From NCBI RefSeq assembly GCF_023898315.1, contig NC_064617.1, forward strand, positions 618,875,000 through 618,938,999: 64,000 bases of DNA, in the 5' to 3' direction. Each line of letters starts with the position of its first letter. The first letter of the stretch is position 1. This DNA is from Schistocerca nitens (taxonomy: Eukaryota > Arthropoda > Insecta > Orthoptera > Acrididae). Position numbers and translations under genes: made by a program. Positions 22,638 to 32,432 of this stretch are shown here, piece after piece. The notes below the pieces were generated by a model. The model saw nothing but the letters and a program-made list of their open reading frames with translations. It did not search any database and was not told the DNA's origin.

Positions 22638-23650
22638 ATGGCCCATCTGGCTGAGGAAGACAAGGGCGCTATAATAGCACTCCATTCACAGGGATCTTCA
22701 AATGGCTATATAGCAAGAACTATGGGTCTTCCCAAGTCGACGGTAGCCAGGTGGATCAGACGAAAGGAAGAGAGTGGTAACCTGAATGGGAGGCCTCATG
22801 GCCGTCGCCGCAAAACAACAGCAGCTCAGGATCAGCAGATACGCCGTTTCAGTGATAACCACCCATTTGTCAACGCACGACAAATTCAGCAGACTTTGTG
22901 TCTCAATGTTAGTAGTAAGACCGTCACTCGTCGTCTAAGGGAAGGTGGACTGAGAGCAAGAAGCGCTGCTGTGAAAGTGACATTGACTGTTTCCCACAGA
23001 GAAGCTCGCCTTGCTTTTGCTGCTGAAAATGTCGACAAACCTCTCCAGTTTTGGAGGCGAGCGATTTTCACGGACGAAAAAGTTTTCTCTACGGCATCAA
23101 CCGGAAAAGTACTTGTTTACCGGCCTGAAGGTGCTATGTATAATCGAAAATATATTACAGTTGCCAAAGGAATGGCAGGGAGTCGGTAACGGCATGGGCA
23201 TGGATATCAGCCGAAGGGTGTGGGCTCCTGTGGGAAGTGGAAGGAAGATTCGATGCGCGCAATTACATATCAGTTCTGGAGAACATGATGTAGCCTTCTG
23301 TGACAGCAAGATTTGGCGATGATCAGATCATGTTCCAACAAGATCGCTCGCCTATTCATATGGCACGTGTGGTTAAGAGGTGGTTCGATGACCATAGTAA
23401 TATTACTGTAATGGAATGCCCACGTAAAGGAGTTGACATGAATCCCATTGAGAATATTTGGGCAGAAATTGTCAGAGTAATACGAGAAAAGGGGCAGTCA
23501 CCGTCGACTCACCTACAGCTTTCTGATGTGATTCATGACGCTTGGAATGAGTTACTTGAATCTCCTAGTTATGTGGCTCGAGTTGTGGGCTCAATGCCCA
23601 ACAGACTTCGAGCTGTTGTGGAAGCCGAAGGAGGCTATACGCGATACTAA
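22638..23650 (+). pseudogene. Tc1-like transposase, one frameshift and one stop
   Basis: Residues 1-183 (22638-23189) form an open frame. It has two helix-turn-helix modules (ALHSQGSSNGYIARTMGLPK; TVTRRLREGGLRARSAAVK) joined by a GRPHGRRRKT hook, and the first catalytic Asp in AIFTDEKVF. After a frameshift near 23185 the frame carries a WISAEGCGLLW strand, an in-frame TAG at 23291-23293, then FQQDRSPIH (second Asp) and NPIENIWAE (third acidic residue), ending YTRY. Length of about 337 residues matches a full Tc1 transposase. The AT-rich flanks show no clear TIRs. Only two lesions suggest a younger element than the one at 16.2 kb. Confidence 0.85.
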
Positions 23651-25111
23651 GCAGCATCAGCGGAGGTGTTTTTTCAGCCCTTCACCAATCAGCTGCAACA
23701 GCTGTTTCAAGTTTTTTCTTTATTTACAGACGTATATTTTATGTAATTTCAAGGAAACGCAGTAAGTGGAATGTGGACAAACAAATTAATTCACAGCAAG
23801 ATATGTAATATTTAATTTGACAAGAGAAGAAATACACACCTTATATATTCATGCAATCTGTAAAAAATACATGACACACGTGTATATGCAAGAAGGGTAC
23901 AAAACAATTCAGCACAAATGAAAAATAGTGAGGAGAAGCTCGCCGATGAAGGCGTAATTGGAGAACAAAGGTTGGGCTAGAAGGAGAGGTAAGGAGGCCC
24001 GAGAAAGCAGAGAAAAATCAAATACCCAGTAGACTTTGAGTCGTTGTCGGAGCAGAGGGCGGTTGGTATATGCGATTCGGAGCAACAGTAGACGAATAGT
24101 TTTATTTACTGATTTTTGAGGCTCTATTTTGTGACGGTTAAACAGTGCTGCATCATGAGACCCACTATTTGTCCACATGTGGCTAAACATCAGAGGTGTA
24201 AAAAATTTTGAGAGATGCCGAAGTTCTCTGGAAGAGTAACGTGTTTTAGACAAGAAGATTATTTTTAGTTCATTTCATTTTAACCATTCACACTATGCTT
24301 TGACATTCTAATCTTTGATTTCATTTTATTATCATGTATCTTTCCATCAGTGAAAGTCAACGGTAGTAAGTTTCAAGATATGAAGAATAACTGGAAGTTT
24401 TTAATTTGTGGAATAGCGTATTTAACAGTTAATATTTTCAACAATTCTGTAGTTATAGGACATATTAAGAAGCAAGTCAAAAATGGCATTGTGGAAAGAT
24501 CAGGTTGGTTTCTAAAGGGTAACGACGGTAAAATAGCAAATACGAAACTATGGGTAACAACTATTGTTGATGGTGAGGAGCCATAATCGATATGCCACTA
24601 TTCTGTAATTGTTTTTCTGAAGTTTATCGTCAATCCTAGGACTGAAACCGATACTCTGTTTTACGTAAAGAATATAACCTTCAAAATTTATTTAGCAGCG
24701 CAGAATATTAAATCATAGTATATAGATCAGGAACCGTAACCAACTGCCTTTAATTCTATTCTCACGGATGACATTGAGACAGTAAATAACAAGAGAAATA
24801 AAAAAACTCTCAGAATCAATATAGAGAATTCAAGTGTCCAGTGGATTCAAAAGTTTGCTATAATAGCGAATAATTGCTTTTACTGACTCCTTCATGCCTA
24901 CGTCTTCTGTCAGACAATATTTGAAACTAGGACAAGCAAGGTAAACAATTTTTCCACAAATTGTCAAATCGGAAGTCGGAGAGCCAGTTACTTAAATTAC
25001 GATGACAACAAACGTTTTCCAAATAAACTGATCACAGGAGGCATCCATCACATTTATTGTGTGTTACATGCACAGTATGTAAACTGGCAACGCCACCAAC
25101 ACACAATACCA
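23651..25111. other. Unassigned AT-rich region
   Basis: No gene recognised. Open frames at 23909-24253 (minus) and 24350-24586 (plus, with a hydrophobic stretch LICGIAYLTVNIFNNSVVIG) have no recognised domain or neighbours in support, and may be chance. Confidence 0.3.
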
Positions 25112-25301
25112 CTAACAAGGGAACATCCCCATCGCACCCCCCTCAGATTTAGTTATAAGTTGGCACAGTGGATAGGCCTTGAAAAACTGAACACAGATCA
25201 ATCGAGAAAACTGGAAGAAGTTGTATGAAAAAAATAAGCAAAATATATAAACTGAGTAGTCCATGCGCAAGATACGCAACAACAAGGACAGAGGAAGCTC
25301 A

Positions 25302-25375
25302 GGAGCGCCGTGATCCCGTGGTTAGCGTGAGCAGCTGCGCAACGAGAGGTCCTTCGTTCAAGTCTTCCCTCGAGT
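25302..25375 (+). ncRNA. tRNA-like module, left arm of foldback 2
   Basis: A-box-like GTGGTTAGCGTGAGCAG and B-box-like CGTTCAAGTCT at tRNA-like spacing; the first bases GAGCGCCGTGATC precede it. It reads toward the element centre. Pol III promoter function is inferred. Confidence 0.5.
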
Positions 25376-25799
25376 GAAAATTTGAATTTTTTCTTTTCAG
25401 ACAATTATTATCTGTCCGTCCGATGCGAGGTAACTGCGCCGTAGTATGATGACGCTACACCGAAACAAACATCGAAACACATGACGTCAGTCGACTACAG
25501 CGCACGGAAGAGAGAGTATTCCTGCTAACGAGGCTCCCTGGCTGGCAGTTGACTGTTCGCTACTTTGGAAGAGAGTGCATTAAATACGTGAGATGCATTC
25601 CGTGGGCAATATGAATCCAGCAAATAGAGCTCGCGACTTCAGTAACAATGTCAATGAATATTTTCCGAACTGTAAGGCATCGGAAAGTTCCTTAAGGGAT
25701 CGAACGATTGTCGAACATTTGTATGATTATTTCCTACATTTGTTGATAAACAGTACGTGTGGTGATGATTGTCTGAAAATTAAAAATGAAACGACTCAC

Positions 25800-25871
25800 T
25801 CGAGGGAAGACTTGAACCAAGGACCTTTCACTCCGTAGCTGCTCACGCTAACCACGCGATCACGGCGCTCC
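25800..25871 (-). ncRNA. tRNA-like module, right arm of foldback 2
   Basis: The inverted partner of 25302-25375, with GTGGTTAGCGTGAGCAGC and GGTTCAAGTCTTCCC on the minus strand. Its B-box is closer to consensus than that of the left arm. Confidence 0.5.
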
Positions 25872-26056
25872 CGAACTCACACTATCCCCGCGCATGGACT
25901 ACTCAGTGTGTATATTTTGCTTATTTTTTTTTCATAGTTCCACACAACTTCTTCCTGTTTTCTCGATTGATCTGAGTTCAGTTTTTCAAGGCCTATCCAC
26001 TGCGCCAACTTATAACTAAATCTGAGGAGGGTGCGATGGGGAGGTTCCCTTGTTAG

Positions 26057-26994
26057 CTATGAAACAACTGTAGCAAAACGGAGCATCCTCGTTATCCATG
26101 TGATGAATAAGACGACTAATTCGCAACATAAATGTCAATGTAAGCATCAATTTACGTTGGAACGTGCTTCCTGGACCAAATAACATACGTTTCCTACGTC
26201 TTCAATACGAATCATGAAGCAAATGTAATTTAAAGGACATAAAAATATCGAGTGATTTCACTAACATAATTATGAACCACCCACGAACATAAATCGATGA
26301 TCACATAGTTGTCAAAAAGTATTCTACAGTATTGCCATTGTCCATTAGCCTAGCAGCAGGAAGAAAACGTTCGCTCAGCTGTGCTGAGATATCTTGCACT
26401 GACGAAGCTCGCGCTTCGAAGACGCCACAGCATCGTCTGCCACCATTTCATGGGAAACGAAATATCTCAAGTGTACAGCCTTAGACATAAAAACACCGCC
26501 GGCGCAAACACCGTGCGATCAGCGATATGACGCCGTTGAAAGCACGGCTAACTCGCGCCGGCAAGCTGTTAATATCATCTGATGTTGCTAACAAGTTATT
26601 TACTTCTGGTGAATGATTTTCTGCGCAGTTCATTTAAAATAGAATAACTAAAATATATTTGATGTTACGGAAGACGAAGGACGCCTAATTCATTTCCCTC
26701 TCTTTACTTATGATGTTACATTCGCAATCTGAGCATACGTATTATCCATAACCACACTTTAGCGCCACACAGATATGTGAATAAAACACATGGGCGTACA
26801 GTTTTAGACATAAAAACTGACCGCCGGCCGCCTGCCACAGAGACTAAGTCCGTGTCTATTCACTTAACGTAGCCAATAAAACTGACCGGCCATCTGCACA
26901 ATCTGGCAACACTGTAAGATGCGGAAGCTTTAGGAGGAAGTGTTGTCTACTTCCGAGATGTTCTCGGATTGTGTGAGCCCGTGGTCTAGTGCTA
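26057..26994. other. Unassigned region with local GC-rich blocks
   Basis: No coding content. A phrase containing TTAGACATAAAAAC and a GCCGGC-rich block occurs twice (26485-26510 and 26803-26830), suggesting a degraded repeat of unknown family. The last bases (26975-26994, GCCCGTGGTCTAGTGCTA) look like the A-box start of another tRNA-like repeat interrupted by the SINE that follows. Confidence 0.35.
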
Positions 26995-27129
26995 GCCGGC
27001 ACTGTAGCTCAGCGTGTTCGGTCAGAGTGGAAGGATCAACCACCGAACTTGAACAGGATGTCCTGCGACGTCCGCAACGACCAAACACAACGATCAATAA
27101 TGAACAATAAGAAAAAAAGAAAGAAAAAA
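26995..27129 (+). repeat. tRNA-derived SINE, type C
   Basis: It starts GCCGGCACTGTAGCTCAGCG and ends in an A-rich tail, as does the copy nested at 47709-47872. The middle is shorter and diverged. No clear target duplication. Confidence 0.7.
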
Positions 27130-27591
27130 TGGTAATCGTCATGCATTCTAAGCTTATGGTCGCCTGTTCGTGTCCAACTATTTTTTTTTTCCACATTTCG
27201 GTCTAAAGTTGTGATTCTGATCGAAGATAATTCGCTTAACATTCTACCCACCAGCAATGACAAGTATTCCAGAAACAACTCCGCAGGACAGCTCGTGGCT
27301 GCGCCGCGATCATAACAGCTTACGCTCTAGCATTTCCTTGCGCTGCAGCGGCTACCGGCCACCGGCCAGACGCCACCCGCAGCCTGAAATCCGCGCCGCC
27401 CATGTGAACGCGCGCGGCGTTGTCAGTGTATGTATCAACTGTCATTTTCGAATTTGAAGTTCTAGTTATCATCTTGCAGTTAGGCACTGGATTTTGCATA
27501 CTTGAAGATCATGAACTACAGTTAAGCATTGTAAAATTGAGTCGCAAGTGGAATAAGGTGTAACATCTGCAACACAACGTTTACTTTTGGT
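27130..27591. other. Unassigned, with a GC-rich island at 27290-27425
   Basis: The GC-rich block (GCGCCGCG, GGCCACCGGCC, CGCGCGGCG words) stands out from the AT-rich surroundings. It could be a promoter-like or repeat fragment; no gene follows downstream. No conserved motif was identified. Confidence 0.3.
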
Positions 27592-28219
27592 ATAACAGAG
27601 GGGTGAATGCAGAGGAGGCAGCTAGAAAGATTTGAACTGTGTTTGCGGCGAGTGCTTCTGGTAAAAATACGCCAGAAAAAGATATTCGTGTTTCAACAAA
27701 GATCGTTCTGGCATGAATGATTTTCCACATTAAGGAAGTCTCGACTACTGATATATGTGATAGATTACCATTTAACCATCATGCGACATTTGCATTCAAC
27801 AGGCAAAGTTCAGAAGTCTAGTGTAGGAGTACTGCATGCTCTAATTCGAAACAACAAAAATCAATGGAGTGACTATTATTGAACGTCATCAGGTCACTCA
27901 TCGAGCATTCCTATGCAGTACTGTTACTGGTGACGTATTTTGTTGCCTTTATTGTTAACTTCCTAAGAAGAAATAAAGGCTGAGCCCCACCAAAAGACGT
28001 AAACCCGAGGAAAGAGTAACGTGAACATGATATTTTACATCTGATAATTCCAAAAGTGTTTTTTGGGCTACGAATTCTGCCCCCAGGGTGTGTGCAACAC
28101 AGCTGGAATTTGTTGCCAACAACTGAGACACCTTTCTATCGCAGTGTAAGAAAATCGAGCAACAAAACTACATCACCTGTGATACTGCTTGATAACTCAC
28201 TCTGTTGATTTGAGAAACA

Positions 28220-28300
28220 AAACTATCCAGGAGATTGATAGGAAAGTCGTCTCTCAGGCACTTGAATTGATAGGGAAGTCCTCTCTCAAGCACTTGTCCC
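28220..28300. repeat. Short tandem duplication of about 38 bp
   Basis: Two diverged units built around GATAGGAAAGTC/GATAGGGAAGTC, each followed by CTCTC and CACTTG. Sequence related to both units is seen at 52165-52225 in the right arm, so the duplication predates the arms. Confidence 0.5.
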
Positions 28301-29119
28301 TCTCGTCATATATTTGTAAAATTTTACCTTTCCCGCTCTTGACCGATCAACCGTCAAGGCAATTCATTTCTAGACGAAAATACTCTTAAAGCTACTCTGG
28401 TTTAATAACATCGTTAGAACCAGTAGGTTTCTACAGGCGTAGAATTTGTAAACAACTTTAGCATTGTCAGATCGTTTTAGATATCGTGAAAGAAAATTCT
28501 GCTGCTGATTAATTTCTCTTTGATAATTACTGTTGCGTTTAGTAAACTAATGGAAAATGCAATTAAAATATTCACTGTACTAATACAAATTAAATTCAGC
28601 TTACTACAGAAACATCACGACGGCAGTCTATCTTAATAAAGCATTAAGTGTCTGTGAGACGATTGAGCCTATTTTAACACGAATTAGTAGGATATTACCG
28701 AATTTTGACTTCGAAAAGATCTGTATTTATTTCATTTCCTGTACCATTCGTAAGTATTATGAAAATGTGACATTTCGTAGATAAAATTGTGTATTCACAA
28801 CAACAAAAAATATGTCGGCAGAAAACAAAAGTGGCATTATGAATTTGGCAGTACCGTAAGTTTTTCGCTCTGACACTAAGAGTTACTGAAAGTAGCAAGA
28901 CGAATTTTGCTCGAGTGTTGTCTTACGATTCCCTTATTGAGTTTTTATCAGCCTGCTTGTAGCTGTGCTACAAAAGAATTAAAAATCTGGCTTTCTGCGA
29001 GTCTCGAAAGGCGAACGAAAACAGCTTGCACCTGTTAGCTAAGCATGAACTGGTTTTTTCCTAAAGTGGGAAGACATCCTTTTGTGGTTGAATTGTTGGC
29101 AAATGTCAGTCAGACGTGT

Positions 29120-29572
29120 GCCGTTGGTCTAAGCGTTTCGGTGTGTTGAATTTGTACCAAAGATTTTTCTACAGGTTTTTTCTGCCCAAATAGAGAGTTG
29201 AAGTTTCCGATTAGTATTTTCACGTCATCCTGGTGAATTTTGCTCATAGTATTTTCGAGTGTGTTCCAGAATTTTTCCCATGCGGTTCTAAGCGCTACAG
29301 TCTGGTACCGAGCGACCGCTACGGTCGCAAGTTCGAATCCTGCCTCGGGCATGGATGTGTGTGATGTCCTTAGGTTAGTTAGATTTAATTAGTTCTAAAT
29401 TCTAGGCGACTGATGACCTCAGAACTTAAGTCGCATAGTGCTCAGACCCATTTGAACCATTTTGAACCAGAATTTTTCGACATTTTCGGTGTTTTTCTTA
29501 TTTTCGATGTTGGTGGGAACACGTGCATTGACGAGTGTATATTTTTTACTGGGGCTCTGAATGAGCATAGTA
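29120..29572 (-). pseudogene. LINE endonuclease fragment (left-arm copy), split by a SINE
   Basis: On the minus strand it reads EKFWNTLENTMSKIHQDDV then KILIGNFNSLFG, corresponding to KILVGDFNSLFG in the right-arm copy (51160-51290). The catalytic-site Asp of GDFN is Asn here. Upstream endonuclease sequence is absent because the arm is joined directly to a type B SINE at 29572, the edge of a deletion relative to the right arm. Confidence 0.75.
29278..29466 (+). repeat. tRNA-derived SINE, type A, 5'-truncated, 12 bp target duplication
   Basis: It starts inside the head (TGCGGTTCTAAGCGC) and has a full tail. It is flanked by CCAGAATTTTTC at 29266-29277 and 29467-29478. The right arm has no SINE at the corresponding site (51170-51200), so this insertion is later than the arm duplication. 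Confidence 0.9.
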
Positions 29573-29718
29573 CCTAAGCTTACACACTACTTAACCTAAA
29601 TTAGCCTAAGGACAAACACACAAACTCATGCCCGAGGGAGGGCTCGAACCTCCCCCGGGATCAGCCACACAGCCCATGACTGCTGCGCCCCAGACCGCTC
29701 GGCTAATCCCGCGCGGCT
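29573..29718 (-). repeat. tRNA-derived SINE, type B (left-arm copy, 3' truncated)
   Basis: The minus-strand head GCGCGGGATTAGCCGAGCGGT lies at about 29697-29717 and the B-box near 29640. Its 3' tail is lost at the 29572 junction. The right-arm counterpart (47680-48042) is longer and carries a nested type C SINE that is missing here. Confidence 0.8.
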
Positions 29719-29950
29719 ACTTAAAGTATACTCGTCCACAAAACCCATGTGGACAATTATCTGATAATCGGTCAAGCTTTGCTTTGTCGCAGCTCTTTAG
29801 CATACAAGTCCATTTACTTTCAGGCTCCTCCTTACAATTCTTGCAATGCAAGGTAATTGAAAAATCCCATCCACTCGACGCCAACTGAGGAACTGACTGG
29901 TGCATGTGTTGTTCAATACACAGTAGTTGTCAGCCTCCCTAGAATCAATG

Positions 29951-29973
29951 ACTGTGTGTGTGTGTGTGTGTGT
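29951..29973. repeat. (TG)n microsatellite
   Basis: About 11 TG units. The corresponding right-arm site at 47388-47442 is a much longer AC tract with interruptions. Confidence 0.9.
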
Positions 29974-30549
29974 TTTGGTGTTCATTCACAATCTGAAATA
30001 ATACTATTAACATTAGAGAGACAACCAACAATAAATAATTCATCAAATATGACTGTAAAGTATTTTAATGCGATGGGAAGTTACTAAGTGAATTTTCACC
30101 CAACCCACGTCCTACATATTACGTTAAGTAAGATGTATTAACTCCATAGTATTGTTAGCAGAGACAGTGCGCTCTTGTTGTCGAGGCTCGCGACAAGCGC
30201 AGCGATCCGCAGTGCCCAATTTGTTTATGTTGGCTGAGCGTGGACACTGCAGCAGACGCTTCGCCATAAACAGAAAGAAATCACCTTGGCTCTGACCGCA
30301 GTGAGCCGATATCACTGCCTGCGTGTTCTTATAGTAACCAACGTGAGACTCTACTCACAGGTGCCATGGAGCAATTGCAACAGGTATCATGTCATTATTC
30401 ATCAGAATATTAACCAGTGATGAAATGTCCACTCTATTTGAATGCCAAGAAAATAGGAACCTTCTCACAAACGAATGTGAGGTGATATCAAAATTTATCC
30501 AACATACAAAAATTAACTGCAGGGCTTTCATGTATGCAGTAGTAGCATA

Positions 30550-30765
30550 CAAGGAAATATTATGTCTTGGAAGCGCATATTTCATTTCCTCTTCTCATAT
30601 TAACGCCCTTATTATGTCTTGGGAGCGTATATTTCATTTCCTCTTCTCATATTAACGCCCTTGTTTTAGTATGAAGTGGGAAAATAAACACGAAAAACTT
30701 AAGTTCCTGAGAAGCATACAAGTCATTTCCTCTTCTCATATCATAACTTTTGTTTTAGTATGAGG
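30550..30765. repeat. Tandem repeat, about 52 bp period, 2-3 diverged units
   Basis: The words TTATGTCTTGG, ATTTCATTTCCTCTTCTCATATTAACGCCC and a third diverged copy (CATTTCCTCTTCTCATAT at 30723-30740) recur. It is noncoding and lies in a segment absent from the right arm. Confidence 0.7.
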
Positions 30766-30912
30766 TAAAAAAAATAACCTGTTTAGGGTTCTGAAACATA
30801 ATATGACACCAGATTCTTATCGTAGGCGCTATCGGAAACGCAAAAAGCAGGGAGCTGTCCATTGTTTTGTCCAAAAGTCTGTTTCCTTTCATGCATTACT
30901 CACGTTAGGAGA

Positions 30913-31115
30913 ACCGGCCGTGGTGGCCAAGCGGTTAAAGGCGCTACAGTCTGGAACCGCGCGACCGCTGCGGTCGAAGGTTCGAATCCTGCCTCGGGCA
31001 TGGATGTGTGTGATGTCCTTAGGTTAGTTAGGTTTAATTAGTTCTAAGTTCTAGGCGACTGATGACCTTAGAAGTTAAGTCGCTTAGTGCTCAGAGCCAT
31101 TTGAACCATTTGAAC
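30913..31115 (+). repeat. tRNA-derived SINE, type A, 12 bp target duplication CACGTTAGGAGA
   Basis: Full-length, with an intact B-box (GGTTCGAATCC). Flanked by CACGTTAGGAGA at 30901-30912 and 31116-31127. Confidence 0.92.
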
Positions 31116-31127
31116 CACGTTAGGAGA

Positions 31128-31563
31128 TTCTTATTTAAGGACTTGTGGGCATCAAGTTCTTCAGCAGAACAAACCTTATGTTAGCACAAAATTACGGTAT
31201 AGAAAAAATGCAACAAAGTCGAGTTCCCCTGGAGCAGTGAGGATATTTGCACATGTCTGTATTCAGCAATGACCGCCAGCTGCCACAACACTTCACAGAA
31301 TCCTTGCGGCAGGCAACACAACTGTGCGTGCACTTCAGACTTCATTCAGTAAGACGTCAGGAGTTGGATGGAAACGTCAAAGTCGTATTCAATCCAGAAT
31401 GAGGTGTTATTAAGGTAGTTGAACGTTCTAGCAATTACACTTCTATAATTCCCATATGCGTATTCCGATAGTCAAAAGAACCCGTTAGTGCGAAACCATC
31501 TGGAACTGCATTAACATCAAACTGCAAGAACTTGAGACAATACGTGGACTCTTCTCTTCGCTA
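31128..31563. other. Unassigned flank of Gypsy copy 1
   Basis: No gene or repeat was recognised. It ends at the AGTG target duplication of the Gypsy element. Confidence 0.35.
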
Positions 31564-31567
31564 AGTG

Positions 31568-32140
31568 TGTAAGTAGGCTGTTTAGGTTTTTTTATTAGTA
31601 ACGCCACCTCTGTATGAAAATCACCGGCTGTGCCGTGTGCAGTCTGTGGCTGCTTTGCATTGTTGTAATACTCAACCATTGTAGTGTTAGGCAGCTGGCT
31701 GTGAACAGCGCGTAGCGTTGGGCAGTTGGAGGTGAGCCGCCAGCAGTGGTGGATGTGGGGAGAGAGATGGCGGAGTTTTGTAATTTGTCATGATATCAAG
31801 GTAAATACATTGTTTGTTCTCTATTAATATCTTTCATTTGCTAACTATCCCTATCAGTAGTTAGTGCCTTCCATAGTTTGAATCTTTTATTTAGCTGGCA
31901 GTAGTGGCGCTCGCTGTATTTCAGTAGCTTGAGCAGCGAAGATTTTTGGTGAGGTAAGTGATTTGTGAGACGTATAGTTTAATGTTAGTCAGGGCCATTC
32001 TCTTGTAGAGAATTTTGAAAGTCAGATTGCGTTGCGTTAACAAAATATTGTGTGTTGAAAGTCAGATCGCGTTGCGCTAAAAAAATATTGTGTGCCAGGT
32101 TAAGCACAGTCCTGTAGAAATATTCAAAGGGGACGTTTCA
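31568..32140 (+). repeat. 5' LTR of Gypsy copy 1
   Basis: 573 bp, TGTAAGTAGG...GACGTTTCA. It lacks the TA-dinucleotide tract seen in copy 2. Promoter and polyadenylation signals were not resolved. The internal junction continues TATGTCGACCC, with no TGG-initiated primer-binding site right at the edge. Confidence 0.95.
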
Positions 32141-32432
32141 TATGTCGACCCTTAGCCTAGGATACCTCACTGGAATCTTCTGATTTTTTCCTTGTAGTTT
32201 GTATAATTAGTGTAGATTTTGTTTATTGCTAGCGCGTAATTGTAGAGAGAATCTCCATTGTAGTTGTAGTTTTTCAGTGTTGTATAGTAAAATAGTTGTG
32301 GCATGCATGTAGATTTGCACCAAGTATTTCGCAGCTGCAATTAACTAGATATTATTTTCAGTGTTATGTTAATGTGTTCTCTTATTTTTGCTCTTCAAAT
32401 TGTGTTTTTTCTGTGTTGTCGTGTGAAATACT

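Larger units (their letters stand above)
25112..26056. mobile_element. Foldback element 2: about 290 bp inverted arms with tRNA-like modules
   Basis: Left end CTAACAAGGGAACATCCCCA at 25112; right end is its inverse (TGGGGAGGTTCCCTTGTTAG) ending at 26056. The arms (about 25112-25405 and 25775-26056) match closely, including the segment around TTATAACTAAATCTGAGG/CCTCAGATTTAGTTATAA and the tRNA-like part. The central 370 bp contains another CTAACGAGG-type word (25532-25540). No transposase is encoded. The end motif resembles that of foldback 1, so both seem to be one superfamily of nonautonomous long-TIR elements. Confidence 0.8.

Noticed and set aside
24350..24586. A 78-codon plus-strand frame with a hydrophobic segment as a small host gene.
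   Set aside because: No domain, no neighbouring exon and ordinary AT-rich composition; likely chance.
27290..27425. GC-rich block as a CpG-island promoter of a host gene.
   Set aside because: No coding sequence or splice-consistent exon follows on either strand; left as unassigned.
29940..29975. Short-repeat tract considered as part of a CRISPR-like or satellite array.
   Set aside because: It is a simple TG microsatellite in a eukaryotic sequence; no spaced direct repeats occur anywhere in the window.
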